Source: Bacteroidota bacterium
GTDB lineage: Bacteria; Bacteroidota; Ignavibacteria; SZUA-365
Assembly (NCBI GenBank): GCA_029907355.1
Contig: JARYLZ010000024.1
Location: 1 to 36,691 of the forward strand
Reading direction: 5' to 3'
DNA: 36,691 bases
Both the position numbers and the translations under genes were made by a program. Below, piece after piece: positions 23,816 through 32,286 of the stretch. The notes beneath the pieces are model-generated. The model had not been told where the DNA came from. It ran no database searches and was given only the letters and a program-made list of their open reading frames with translations. Position 1 is the first letter of the stretch. The number at the start of each line of letters is the position of its first letter.

Positions 23816-26260
23816 CTATCGTGGAGGGTGCGTTGCCCGGGCGGTCTTCCCCTCTCCCGGCACGAGGACGAGTTTGTCCCAAGGGGAACGGCGGATCGCC
23901 GCGGTGTCCGTGACGAGATCGTGGTACCCGCCGTTTCGCCACAGGGGGGTCTGGTCGGCGTAATGCCGACTGAAAGGTTGACCCGATTGCCCCGTCGGGA
24001 GGACGATGGAACACGTGTCCATGGCGGAGACATCGACGATCATGCGCATGACGGGGCCGACGAAGACCTCGAAAGGTTCGGCGAGGGGGTAGTCCGCGAC
24101 GTTGATCGTCCCCGCAGAACCGCCGATCGGGTACGGACCGACGTTCAGAATACGGTCGAGCGGTTTACGGATGCCGAGGAGGTGGCGGAACGTGACGGTG
24201 TGGAGCTTCCCCCATGCCCACTCCCGCATCGACGGGCCGAGGCGTTTCGAGAGGTCCAGCAGGGCGAGGAGGAAGGCCTTGCGCAGGATATCGTCGCGAG
24301 TTTCGACGCGCGGGGTCCGAACGTCGTCGAACCAGGTTGCGGCCGTATCGCGCATCATGCTTTGCAAGGCGCGGATGGGGATGTTCGAAAGGTGGACGTA
24401 TCGATCGTACCGTTTCTCCCCCATCTCGTCGAGAAACGTCTCTTGGAGGAGTCGGACGAAAGCCGCGTTGTATATCGCCGCGGCAGGCGAGGTGTCCGTC
24501 ATGCGGCAATCCCACTGTGCGAGGATGTTCATCGCACGCGTGACGGCGAGCGGACGGCCGGGCATGTTCTGGAGAGCGCGCACGAACGCATCGCGGAAGA
24601 ACGCGGCGTCGATGGACATGACGTCGGATTGCAGGAAACGGAAATCGCGGGCGGAGAAGGGGTATGGACTCTCGAGGAGCATGCGGATGCGCCGGATGCG
24701 CTCGTCGCTTTCCCAGAGACCGGAAATGTAGAATGGGAACGCGTGGGATACGGGGTTGTTCGCGTGGGCGATGATGCTGTCCTGCGGGTTTGCGAATGCG
24801 GGAAGGTCGTAGAAGGGCACGGTCCCGTTCCAGTCGTTTTCGCCGACCGACCCGTCGGAGGGGAGGACCGCAGCGGCCGCAGGGCGCAGGGGGATACGCG
24901 CTGCGAGAGCGTAGCCGATGGTCCCGTCGCGTGTCGCGCAGGTGAAGTTCTGACCGGGAACTCCGAACGTCGCCAGGCCGTCGCGGAATTCCTTCCACGA
25001 GCGCGCGTGGTTGATCCGCCACACGGCGAGGATCTCGTCGCTGGGGTCGAAGCCCGTCCAGCGCATCGAAATGGGTGTCTCGACGGGTGACGCCGCGGGT
25101 TTGAGCCGTGAGGGGTGAATACCATTGACCAGCGGCCCGTGTGCGGTTGCATAGACGGTGTGCAGGACGTCGGTGCTGTCGCGCACGCGGATCGTGTCCA
25201 CGCGCACCAGAAGTTTCCGCGGTGTCCCCCGAAATTCCCAGGTGGAATCGGCGAAGGAAACGCGTTCCCGATAGAAGTCCACATCGTCCACCATCGCGTT
25301 GGTGATCCCCCAGGCGAGCGCGTCGTTATGACCGATCACGATGCCCGGCGCGCCGGGGATCGTGACGCCCGCGACATTCATCCCCGGGCAGTGCAGATGC
25401 ATGACGTACCACTGGGGCGGTTGCATGTGAGGGAGGTGGGTGTCGTTGGCGAGCAGAGGCCGGCCCGTGTTCGTCCTGTTTCCCGTGATCGCCCAGCAAT
25501 TGCTCCCGCCGCCCGAAAACCGCATGCCGAAGAGCCTCTGCGCGTCGAAGACCGCGTCACGGAAAGGCTCTGCGGAACGGCCCGCCGGCGCAGGCGGCAG
25601 GATGGTCGGTGCGTGGGGGTCCGTGAGAGGGATCGCTTCGCGGGCCTTTTCCTTCCCGACCGCGTCGACGATGTCCGCGAGGGCGAGATCGACCCACCAC
25701 GAGAGCGCGAGTTCCCAACCGATCAGCCGATCGATGACGAGGCAATCTTCCGACGTCCAGGGTTCGGGCGTGTACTGGAGCAGATCGAACTCGAGGGGGA
25801 GGCGTCCCTGCATCCGAGCGATACAGGCATTGACGCCTCTGGCGTAAGCGGCCGTGAGCCGCCGCGTAAGCGGCGACAACGACGCTGCCATCGAGTCGGC
25901 GATGACCCCGATCCCGATCGTACGCATCAATCGGTCGGTGGGCAGGGCACGCGGCCCCAGGATCTCCGCGAGCCTCCCCCTGCCGTAACGGCGCATGAGG
26001 TCCATCTGCCAGAGTCGATCCTGTGCCGTGACGAACCCTGCCGCCGTGTAGAGATCCTCCTCGTTTTCCGCGAAGATGTGGGGAACGCCCGCTCCGTCCC
26101 GGTAGACGGTGACGGGGGCGGTCAAGCCTTCGATGGGGATCTCACCGTCCGTGTCGGGGAGGGATTTGTTGAGGAGGAACAACAACACCGCCGCGCCGGA
26201 TACGAACAACACGAGCACCACGAAGACGATACCGAGACGGTGGGAGGGACGACGAGCCAT
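23816..26260 (-). CDS. Penicillin acylase-family N-terminal-nucleophile amide hydrolase
   Basis: An 814-residue precursor. Residues 9-30 form a signal anchor. The alpha-chain region carries VTVYRDGAGVPHIFAENEED (50-69) and TAQDRLWQMDLMRRYGRGRL. The self-cleavage site is GGGSNCWAI, giving Ser253 as the beta-chain N-terminal nucleophile, followed by LLANDTHLPH. The family hydrolyses amides such as penicillins, N-acyl-homoserine lactones or other N-acyl amino acids; the natural substrate cannot be read. ATG 26260 starts the signal anchor directly; an in-frame ATG at 26284 is possible. Expected to work in the periplasm. It is cotranscribed with the sirtuin downstream. Confidence 0.92.
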   Translation of the reverse strand: MARRPSHRLGIVFVVLVLFVSGAAVLLFLLNKSLPDTDGEIPIEGLTAPVTVYRDGAGVPHIFAENEEDLYTAAGFVTAQDRLWQMDLMRRYGRGRLAEILGPRALPTDRLMRTIGIGVIADSMAASLSPLTRRLTAAYARGVNACIARMQGRLPLEFDLLQYTPEPWTSEDCLVIDRLIGWELALSWWVDLALADIVDAVGKEKAREAIPLTDPHAPTILPPAPAGRSAEPFRDAVFDAQRLFGMRFSGGGSNCWAITGNRTNTGRPLLANDTHLPHMQPPQWYVMHLHCPGMNVAGVTIPGAPGIVIGHNDALAWGITNAMVDDVDFYRERVSFADSTWEFRGTPRKLLVRVDTIRVRDSTDVLHTVYATAHGPLVNGIHPSRLKPAASPVETPISMRWTGFDPSDEILAVWRINHARSWKEFRDGLATFGVPGQNFTCATRDGTIGYALAARIPLRPAAAAVLPSDGSVGENDWNGTVPFYDLPAFANPQDSIIAHANNPVSHAFPFYISGLWESDERIRRIRMLLESPYPFSARDFRFLQSDVMSIDAAFFRDAFVRALQNMPGRPLAVTRAMNILAQWDCRMTDTSPAAAIYNAAFVRLLQETFLDEMGEKRYDRYVHLSNIPIRALQSMMRDTAATWFDDVRTPRVETRDDILRKAFLLALLDLSKRLGPSMREWAWGKLHTVTFRHLLGIRKPLDRILNVGPYPIGGSAGTINVADYPLAEPFEVFVGPVMRMIVDVSAMDTCSIVLPTGQSGQPFSRHYADQTPLWRNGGYHDLVTDTAAIRRSPWDKLVLVPGEGKTARATHPPR

Positions 26261-26957
26261 GCAACACCGGCGGGAAACTATCATGCATGGGGGCAAATTC
26301 CAATGGGAACACGTCCCTTCGCCGTGATCCCCACGCGCTGCAGGAGAAACGGCAGAGCAGGATCGCGCGGGAAGATCGATCCGTCGACCCGTATGGATGA
26401 CCGGAACGTTCCGTCTCTCGTCGCGCATACAGAAGGCGACCGACAGCGGACTGTGACCGACAAGGACGGAGAGACGTAGGTCGATACGGTTCGGCACCGA
26501 TGCGACCGAAGCATGTACGCTGGATAGATCTTCATTCCGCGTGGTCCACGACGCGACCGAGTCTCCCCTCCGGGATGCGCGAAGCGTGAGCGGAACAAGG
26601 CTCCGGCGGCGCTCCTGTTTCAGCGGCAAGAAAAAACAGAGTCGCCCGATGCGTTCTCGTGATTCTCGTTTCGACACGATCAAGGATGGCTCGGTCGATC
26701 GTCGGGTATGGACGGTTCGCACGTGGAGGTCGGCTCCTGCGGGGAAACGGTTTCCATGTGCCGTTCCCGTCTCACTGTCCGGCTAGTGCGAGACGGCAGG
26801 CTCTCGCGCCGGAAGAATCCGTATCGCCGAATGCCGCGTTCGAGGGCGGAACGTTCCGGGTGAAAGCGTCCGGTCGTATATTTCCCGCAGGAAAAACATG
26901 ATCCCTCTCCCCCCATCATGCCGGAGTCAGGGAGCGAGAGGAGGATTTGTTCGATCC
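26261..26957. other. Divergent intergenic region between the acylase and PD40/OmpA genes
   Basis: No convincing gene: readings on both strands are arginine/serine-rich and lack ribosome sites. A TATATT for the plus-strand gene lies at 26877-26882. No strong repeat or tRNA-like fold was seen. Confidence 0.5.
26877..26882 (+). promoter_or_regulatory. Candidate -10 element for the PD40/OmpA gene
   Basis: CGTATATTT, with the same GTATATT core as before rex, dxr and the HD gene. The -35 position holds only TTCCGG. An ATG at 26898 with AGGA upstream lies 15 bases further; the preferred ATG is 26958. Confidence 0.35.
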
Positions 26958-28514
26958 ATGAAAGCGTACCCGTCAAAGAGAAGGGGATTCGGTTTCGGAG
27001 CAGCATGCCTCGGCGGTATCCTGCTGGTCACGGTCGGTGGAGCGTGCGCCGATGCCCAGGAGCGGCAATTCGCCGAGAGGGAGAACCTCGGCCCGATGGT
27101 GAACACCTCGTTCGACGAAGTGTACCCCATCATTTCACCGGATGGGAAAATCCTGTTTTTCGTCCGGAAGGATTACCCGGGGAACATCGACAGCCCGAAG
27201 GCGGACATCTGGTTCAGCAGGCGGCTGGAGGATGGCGGGTGGAGCATCGCCGAGAATATCGGGCGCCCGCTCAATAACAAGGGCTACAACTACGTCTGTT
27301 ATGTATTCCCCGACAACAACTCCCTCCTCCTCGGGAATCAGTATTTCGAAGGAGACCAGCAGGGGCCGGGCGTGTCCATCGCGAAGCGGACCGCGGAAGG
27401 GTGGTCGATGCCTCGCAACCAGCACATCCGCGGGTTTCGGAACAAGTCGCGCTTCGCGGAATTCACCGTCTCTCCGGACGGCAATGTCCTCATCATGTCT
27501 ATCGAGAACGAACGGTCGCACGGCAAGCGGGACATCTTCGTGAGCTTTCGCGAGGACGACACGACGTGGACGGAACCGGAAGTGCTCCCCACCCCCTTGA
27601 ACAGCCCCCAGGACGATATCACACCGTACCTCGCAGCGGACGGAAAAACCTTGTACTTCTCCAGCGATCGTCCCGGCGGTTTCGGGAGCAACGATGTCTA
27701 CATGAGCAGGCGGCTCGATGACACGTGGCGCTCGTGGAGCGAACCCCGCAACCTGGGTTACCCCGTCAACACGCCCGATTGGGATGCGTACTACTCGGTC
27801 CCCGCGAGCGGCGAGTACGCCTATTTCGTCTCCACCGCTTCGAGCATCGGTTTGAGCGACATCTTCCGCATCCGCTTGGCGCCCGAGCACCGGCCGACCC
27901 CCGTTCTCATGATCACCGGCGTGACGAAGGACGACGAGAACCACCCCATCCCCGCGACGGTGTACTTCCGCAAGTATGCCGATACGGCCCGTTTCGCGAC
28001 TGCCGTCGCGCATCCGACCACCGGCCGGTACACCATCGCGCTCCCGGCAGGGGAGGAGTGGGAATTCCACGCCGAGTACGAAGGGTACTACCCGATCAGC
28101 GAGCATCTGGATCTCCGGGATTTGCGCGAGTACCGCGAGGAGAACCGCGACCTCGTGCTCGTGCCGACCGTGAAAGGACGGACCATCCGTCTGAACAACA
28201 TCTTCTTCGAATTCGACAAGGCCGATCTTCTCCCCACGTCGGTGTCCGAGCTCGAACGCCTAGTCCACCTCCTCCGAACCAATCCCGCCATGCGTATCCA
28301 CATCGGGGGCCACACGGACAGCGTCGGGACGTTCGAGTACAACATCTCGCTGTCCCGCGCCCGTGCCAAGGCCGTCGTGCGCTACCTCGTATTGCGCGGC
28401 ATTTCCGCAGACCGTTTGACCTACGAGGGCTATGGGGAATATGTTCCTATCGCCCCCAACGAGACGGAAGAAGGACGCGCCTTGAATCGGCGTGTCGAAT
28501 TCACGATCCTGTGA
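26958..28514 (+). CDS. PD40 beta-propeller/OmpA outer-membrane-associated protein
   Basis: A 518-residue exported protein. Signal peptide about 1-32 (KRRGFGFGAACLGGILLVTV). Four WD40-like PD40 blades follow, each with an SPDGK-type turn and an SRRLED/FREDD strand (blades near EVYPIISPDGKILFF, FTVSPDGNVLIM, YLAADGKTLYFSSDRPGGFG, YYSVPASGEYAYF). Next comes a carboxypeptidase-regulatory-like beta-sandwich (MITGVTKDDENHPIPATVYF), and finally an OmpA peptidoglycan-binding domain (FFEFDKADLLPTS, GHTDSVG with RARAKAVVRYL). The layout resembles envelope anchors such as PorE of the type IX secretion system but lacks its TPR part. ATG 26898 upstream, with AGGA before it, would add 20 residues ahead of the signal peptide. 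Confidence 0.9.
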   Translation: MKAYPSKRRGFGFGAACLGGILLVTVGGACADAQERQFAERENLGPMVNTSFDEVYPIISPDGKILFFVRKDYPGNIDSPKADIWFSRRLEDGGWSIAENIGRPLNNKGYNYVCYVFPDNNSLLLGNQYFEGDQQGPGVSIAKRTAEGWSMPRNQHIRGFRNKSRFAEFTVSPDGNVLIMSIENERSHGKRDIFVSFREDDTTWTEPEVLPTPLNSPQDDITPYLAADGKTLYFSSDRPGGFGSNDVYMSRRLDDTWRSWSEPRNLGYPVNTPDWDAYYSVPASGEYAYFVSTASSIGLSDIFRIRLAPEHRPTPVLMITGVTKDDENHPIPATVYFRKYADTARFATAVAHPTTGRYTIALPAGEEWEFHAEYEGYYPISEHLDLRDLREYREENRDLVLVPTVKGRTIRLNNIFFEFDKADLLPTSVSELERLVHLLRTNPAMRIHIGGHTDSVGTFEYNISLSRARAKAVVRYLVLRGISADRLTYEGYGEYVPIAPNETEEGRALNRRVEFTIL

Positions 28515-28557
28515 CCCGGTCGGTCTTCCGTCGAACTCTCCGGGGAGAAGACGAACG

Positions 28558-28794
28558 ATGAACCCCCAATCCAAGAAAAGCGCGTTGATCCGCATTCCGG
28601 TTTGCGAGACGGATGCGGCGGTCGTCGAAATCCTCCACGATCCCACGGATCCCTGCTCCTGGATCGTCCGCCGATGGTCGAAGCGCAGGCTCGTCGGTAA
28701 ACGCCTCGAACTCTCGCGGTGGTTCAACACGCGGAGGCAGGCCGAAACGTTCACCCGCCGACTCGACAGCGTGCGTGAGAACCGGGAACATTGA
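28558..28794 (+). CDS. Small basic protein, unknown
   Basis: A predicted protein of 78 residues, rich in arginine and with two cysteines (18 and 34), no signal peptide and no membrane segment. ATG 28558 has GGGGAGAAG about 9 bases upstream, better than the frame's upstream extension into the OmpA gene. The segment AAVVEILHDPTDPCSWIVRRW looks like a strand-turn-strand unit. No family is recognised. It lies 43 bases after the PD40/OmpA stop and 17 bases before the next small gene, so it is probably part of one transcript. Confidence 0.6.
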   Translation: MNPQSKKSALIRIPVCETDAAVVEILHDPTDPCSWIVRRWSKRRLVGKRLELSRWFNTRRQAETFTRRLDSVRENREH

Positions 28795-28811
28795 ATCGAG
28801 GGGTGGATACC

Positions 28812-29093
28812 ATGGATACTCCGACACAGGATCTTCTCTGCTATTCCATCGGGAACGTCCGGAGGCAAATCGAAACCGTGCAACCCACCCTCGGGTGGTA
28901 CGTTCTCCGTTTCTACGCCTTGCACGGCAGGCCGAGTAAAACGAGAACGGCGATCGTCGAAACGTTTTATTACTTTCCGTCCGGCGGCACTCTCCGAGAC
29001 AAGGACATGAACATCGTCATCTACGAACCGCGCCTCGACCGGAACCGGTCCGCCGGTATCGAAGCCGGCGAATGTCCATCGACGCGTGCATGA
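28812..29093 (+). CDS. Small protein, unknown
   Basis: A predicted protein of 93 residues. ATG 28812 has GAGGGG 9 bases upstream and is preferred to a TTG at 28791. The central part (TLGWYVLRFYALHGRPSKT then IVETFYYFPSGG) is aromatic and strand-like, and the last 20 residues are charged. There is no export signal. No family is recognised. It follows the 78-residue gene closely and precedes the nitrilase gene by 57 bases, so it sits in the middle of an envelope and lipid A gene run. Confidence 0.6.
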   Translation: MDTPTQDLLCYSIGNVRRQIETVQPTLGWYVLRFYALHGRPSKTRTAIVETFYYFPSGGTLRDKDMNIVIYEPRLDRNRSAGIEAGECPSTRA

Positions 29094-29150
29094 GCGTCCC
29101 GATCGGAGTGACCGGCTTCTTTCTCGCGTCATGACATCCATGCCGTCTCC

Positions 29151-29942
29151 ATGATCGTCGCCGCGTTCCAGTTCCGACCGCAATTCCGCGAACGGCGGGA
29201 TAACCTTGCGCGCATCGAGGGGGCGTTACGCGACGTCGACGCGGATCTCGCCGTGTTCCCGGAGCTTGCCACGACAGGCTATTTTTTCCGGAGCGTCGAG
29301 GACATTGCGGCGCTGGCGGAGACGGTGGAAGGTGAGACGTGCTCGATGCTGCGCGACATCGCCGTGGCGAAGCGCATGACGATCGTGTGCGGGTTCGCCG
29401 AGAGTGCACGGGGGAACGTGTTCAACTCGGCGGCGCTCGTCACCCCGGCGGGGGAACTCTCCGTGTACCGGAAGGTCCATCTCTTCGGCGAGGAGAAACG
29501 TCTGTTCACGCCGGGTGACACGGGGTTTTTCGTGGTGAACACGGGGGACGCACGAGTCGGCGTCATGATCTGCTATGACTGGAGGTTTCCCGAGGCCGCG
29601 AGATCTCTGGCGCTGAAAGGGGCACAGGTGATCTGCCACCCCTCCGCACTCGTCGCGGAACCGCGGCTCTGGAAGCCGGTCATGCGGACGCGTTCATTCG
29701 AGAACCGCGTCGTCAGCGTGACGGCGGACAGGACGGGCAGCGAGAAGCAAGGGGAGACGATGCTCGTTTTCCACGGTTCCAGCCAAATCGTGGATGTGAA
29801 CGGCGATGTTCTCGCCGAGGCGGACGAAACCTTCGAGGGTTGGGTGAGGGCCGTCGTCGACCCCTCCCGCGCCGATGTGAAAACCTTTTCTCCGTGGAAC
29901 GACATCTTCGCCGACCGCCGGCCGGAGATGTACACCCTGTGA
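29151..29942 (+). CDS. Nitrilase-superfamily carbon-nitrogen hydrolase (amidase)
   Basis: A 263-residue member of the nitrilase superfamily with the complete catalytic triad: Glu38 in FPELATTGY, Lys108 in YRKVHLF, and Cys141 in MICYDWRFPEAAR. It is the right length for the small amidase branches (omega-amidase, deaminated-glutathione amidase, NAD synthase-free nitrilases). The substrate is not determinable; the YDWRFPE context resembles omega-amidase/Nit2-like enzymes. The start ATG 29151 gives the family N-terminus but no ribosome site is seen. The next gene starts 3 bases after its stop, so the two are cotranscribed. Confidence 0.92.
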   Translation: MIVAAFQFRPQFRERRDNLARIEGALRDVDADLAVFPELATTGYFFRSVEDIAALAETVEGETCSMLRDIAVAKRMTIVCGFAESARGNVFNSAALVTPAGELSVYRKVHLFGEEKRLFTPGDTGFFVVNTGDARVGVMICYDWRFPEAARSLALKGAQVICHPSALVAEPRLWKPVMRTRSFENRVVSVTADRTGSEKQGETMLVFHGSSQIVDVNGDVLAEADETFEGWVRAVVDPSRADVKTFSPWNDIFADRRPEMYTL

Positions 29943-29945
29943 GCG

Positions 29946-30599
29946 ATGGGCGATCCGAGGCGACGCATGTGGTGGATCCCGCTGTTCCGTGCTCTGCTCG
30001 CACTCCTCTTACGGACCCTCCGTATCGAGTGGGAGGCGGACGACGAGGCGCGGAAGCTCCTCGCCTCCCGCGGCCCCTTTGTCCTCGTTTTCTGGCACGG
30101 TTCCATGCTCGTGCCGTGGTGGTTGATGCGGCGCCGGCATGCCGCCGCGGTTGTCAGTCTCAGCAGGGACGGCGAAATTCTGGCGCGGATTCTCGCAGCA
30201 TGGGGGTACACCGTTCTTCGCGGTTCGAGCAGCCGCGGGGGGAAAGGCGTGATGGAATCGATGCGGAGCGTGCTCCGAGACGGCGGGATTCTCTGCGTGA
30301 CACCGGACGGGCCGCGGGGCCCGAGGCACGAAATGAAAATGGGGGCGGTTCGGGCGGCCCAGACGACCGGCAGCCCGTTGCTCCTCGTGGCGGTCGGCGC
30401 GTCGCGTGCGCATGCGTTGACGAGTTGGGACCGCTTCGAGATCCCGTTTCCCTTTGCACGCGTCCGCCTCCATCTCGCGAGGGTCGACCGCATCGACACG
30501 GCGCTCGACGGGGAAGCTCTGGAGCAGTGCCGGCGCAGCCTGGAGTCGATGCTTCGGGAGCTCCACGAACGTGCCGCCCATCGGCGGGGAGGGAGCTGA
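29946..30599 (+). CDS. DUF374-family lysophospholipid/lipid A acyltransferase-like protein
   Basis: A 217-residue protein of the DUF374 group within the lysophospholipid acyltransferase superfamily. An N-terminal hydrophobic segment (11-24) precedes the signature FWHGS (49-53), SLSRDGEI (71-78), LRGSSSRGGKG (91-101) and PDGPRGPRHEMK (120-131). It likely transfers an acyl group to a lipid A precursor or a related membrane lipid at the inner face of the membrane; its position 5 bases upstream of lpxK supports lipid A. ATG 29946 is used; ATG 29967 in frame is a possible alternative. Confidence 0.9.
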   Translation: MGDPRRRMWWIPLFRALLALLLRTLRIEWEADDEARKLLASRGPFVLVFWHGSMLVPWWLMRRRHAAAVVSLSRDGEILARILAAWGYTVLRGSSSRGGKGVMESMRSVLRDGGILCVTPDGPRGPRHEMKMGAVRAAQTTGSPLLLVAVGASRAHALTSWDRFEIPFPFARVRLHLARVDRIDTALDGEALEQCRRSLESMLRELHERAAHRRGGS

Positions 30600-30604
30600 T
30601 TCGC

Positions 30605-31636
30605 ATGCTCACCTTGCTGTACCGTTGCGGCGTCGCACTCCGGAACTCGGCGTACGACATCGGCCTATTCCGCACACACCGGATCCTCGTGCCGGTCGTG
30701 TCCGTGGGGAATATCGCCGTGGGCGGGACAGGGAAAACTCCTCTCGCCGTCGAGATCGCAAGTCGGTTCTTGGCGCGGGGCATCCGCACCGCGTACATCA
30801 CCCGCGGGTACGGACGGTCCACCCGGGGCACGGTGATCGTTTCCGACGGGTCCGGCAACACCCTCACAGCGCGGGAAGGCGGCGATGAACCGGTCCTCGC
30901 GGCGGGGAGGTTGAGCTCCCTGGTGGTCATCGCGGACGAGATGCGTGTCCGCGGCTGTCGTATCGCCGTCGAGCGATTCCAGGCGAAACTGCTCGTCCTG
31001 GACGACGCGTTCCAGCACCGTGCCTGCGCCCGCGACGCCGACATCGTTGCCGTCGACGCGGAGAGAGATCCCTTCCGGGATCGCCTTTTTCCCGCCGGCC
31101 GACTGCGGGAACCGGTCGCTTCCCTTCGCCGTGCGGATGCGGTCGTCCTCACGAAATGCCGCGACATGGACACGGCGCACTCTCTCGCGGAACGTCTCTC
31201 GTTCTTTGCGGGAATTCCGGTGTTTTGTTCCCGGTTCGAACCCGAAGATATCCGTCTCCTTCGCAGCTCCCATGCTCTGCCCGTGTCGGACCTCGAAGAG
31301 CGGCGTCTCTTCTCGTTTTGCGGTATCGCTTCCCCTGCGGCGTTTCTCCGCACGCTCGCCGACATGGGGGTCCACGTCGTCGCACACCGTGAGTTCCCCG
31401 ACCACTACCCTTACACGGCACGCGATGTTACCGCCTTGCTCTCGTCGGTCCGCACCGCAGGTGCCGAAGGTTTCATCACCACGGAAAAAGACGCCGTCCG
31501 TCTCGACCCGCTGGCAAGTCGTTTCGAAAGTTTCCCCGTCTATTACCCGAGGATGACGGTGAGGTTCGAGGGGGACGCCGGGGCGTTCTATCGGTTCCTC
31601 GATGAAAGATTCGCCATGAGATGGGAGGGAAGGTGA
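30605..31636 (+). CDS. lpxK: Tetraacyldisaccharide 4'-kinase
   Basis: A 343-residue LpxK, which phosphorylates the 4' position of tetraacyldisaccharide 1-phosphate to make lipid IVA. Visible are the P-loop GNIAVGGTGKT (35-45), ITRGYGR, GDEPVLAAGR, LDDAFQHRACARDADIV, the REFPDHYPYT segment of the family and TTEKDAVRL near the C-terminus. An N-terminal amphipathic helix (1-25) would bind the inner membrane. ATG 30605 has GGAGGGAG upstream. Its stop overlaps the lipoprotein start as TGATG. It is strong evidence for an outer membrane with lipid A. Confidence 0.95.
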   Translation: MLTLLYRCGVALRNSAYDIGLFRTHRILVPVVSVGNIAVGGTGKTPLAVEIASRFLARGIRTAYITRGYGRSTRGTVIVSDGSGNTLTAREGGDEPVLAAGRLSSLVVIADEMRVRGCRIAVERFQAKLLVLDDAFQHRACARDADIVAVDAERDPFRDRLFPAGRLREPVASLRRADAVVLTKCRDMDTAHSLAERLSFFAGIPVFCSRFEPEDIRLLRSSHALPVSDLEERRLFSFCGIASPAAFLRTLADMGVHVVAHREFPDHYPYTARDVTALLSSVRTAGAEGFITTEKDAVRLDPLASRFESFPVYYPRMTVRFEGDAGAFYRFLDERFAMRWEGR

Positions 31637-32244
31637 TGCGTCCGTACTGTGCTGCCGTTCTCCTCGCCGTGTTTGCGTCCTGTATGCAATCCCCTCCGCC
31701 GCGCTTGACGGGCCGGGTCACCGACCGTGCGACCGGCGAAGGGATCGAGGGCGTGCGCATTCGGGTCGGGGATCGCGAAGGTGTCAGCGTCCGCGATGGT
31801 TCTTACGTCGTGGACAGCGTCCATGCCGGCGACACCGTTCGCCTTGCGCGGGACGGTTATGCCGCGGCGAACACCGTCCTCGTGGTGGAGCGAAATGAAA
31901 AAGGTGTCTTTTTCCGGAATTTCGAGATGGACAAGCTGTGCGACACGGCCTACACCGCCGCCGGGCCGGTCGATGCCGAACTCTTCCTCGGCGATGCACG
32001 GCTCGTGAAGAAGAAACTTTCGCCGAACGAAGCGCGCGCCGCCGTGATAGCGCTCTTCCCGGACGCAAAGGTCCCGCGGGGATCGCTCGTCGTCGTGGAC
32101 GGTCGGGAGGAGTGGGTCTTCGACCTCCGCTTCGGGCACGCGTCTGCGACCCTGTTCCTCGATGCGAGGACGGGCGAAATCCGAAGCATCCAGAGCGACG
32201 ACCCGAATCTCGACCGCAAACTTCAGGAAATGGTACGGAAATGA
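31636..32244 (+). CDS. Lipoprotein with carboxypeptidase-regulatory-like and PepSY-like domains
   Basis: A 202-residue predicted lipoprotein. The N-terminal signal AAVLLAVFASC ends in a lipobox cysteine (Cys16). Residues about 24-75 (LTGRVTDRATGEGIEGVRI then DGSYVVDSVHAGD) are a carboxypeptidase-regulatory-like beta-sandwich, as in many Bacteroidota surface proteins. The C-terminal segment from about 130 (SPNEARAAVIALFPDAK, then ATLFLDARTGEIRSIQ) looks like a PepSY-type domain. ATG 31636 follows GGAGGGAAGG and overlaps the lpxK stop (TGATG), so translation is coupled; an in-frame ATG at 31621 is less likely. Function unknown. Confidence 0.82.
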   Translation: MRPYCAAVLLAVFASCMQSPPPRLTGRVTDRATGEGIEGVRIRVGDREGVSVRDGSYVVDSVHAGDTVRLARDGYAAANTVLVVERNEKGVFFRNFEMDKLCDTAYTAAGPVDAELFLGDARLVKKKLSPNEARAAVIALFPDAKVPRGSLVVVDGREEWVFDLRFGHASATLFLDARTGEIRSIQSDDPNLDRKLQEMVRK

Positions 32245-32286
32245 ATCCGGGGTGACCTCCTCCCCGCTGTTCCGACGCCACCCCGA

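Noticed and set aside
23570-25090. Long plus-strand open frame (506 codons) opposite the sirtuin and acylase
   Set aside because: Charged, low-complexity translation rich in Asp, Arg and Val; no ribosome site; the opposite strand encodes two clear enzymes. High GC leaves antisense frames open.
25115-26479. Plus-strand frame of 454 codons opposite the acylase N-terminal half
   Set aside because: Arg/Asp/Val-rich shadow with no family features.
31230-31250. GGTTCGAACCC string resembling a tRNA T-arm
   Set aside because: Lies inside lpxK with no acceptor or anticodon stem around it.
32249-32284. GGGGTG/CACCCC pairing between the lipoprotein and M16 stops as a terminator
   Set aside because: Loop of 24 bases and no T-run; too weak to annotate.
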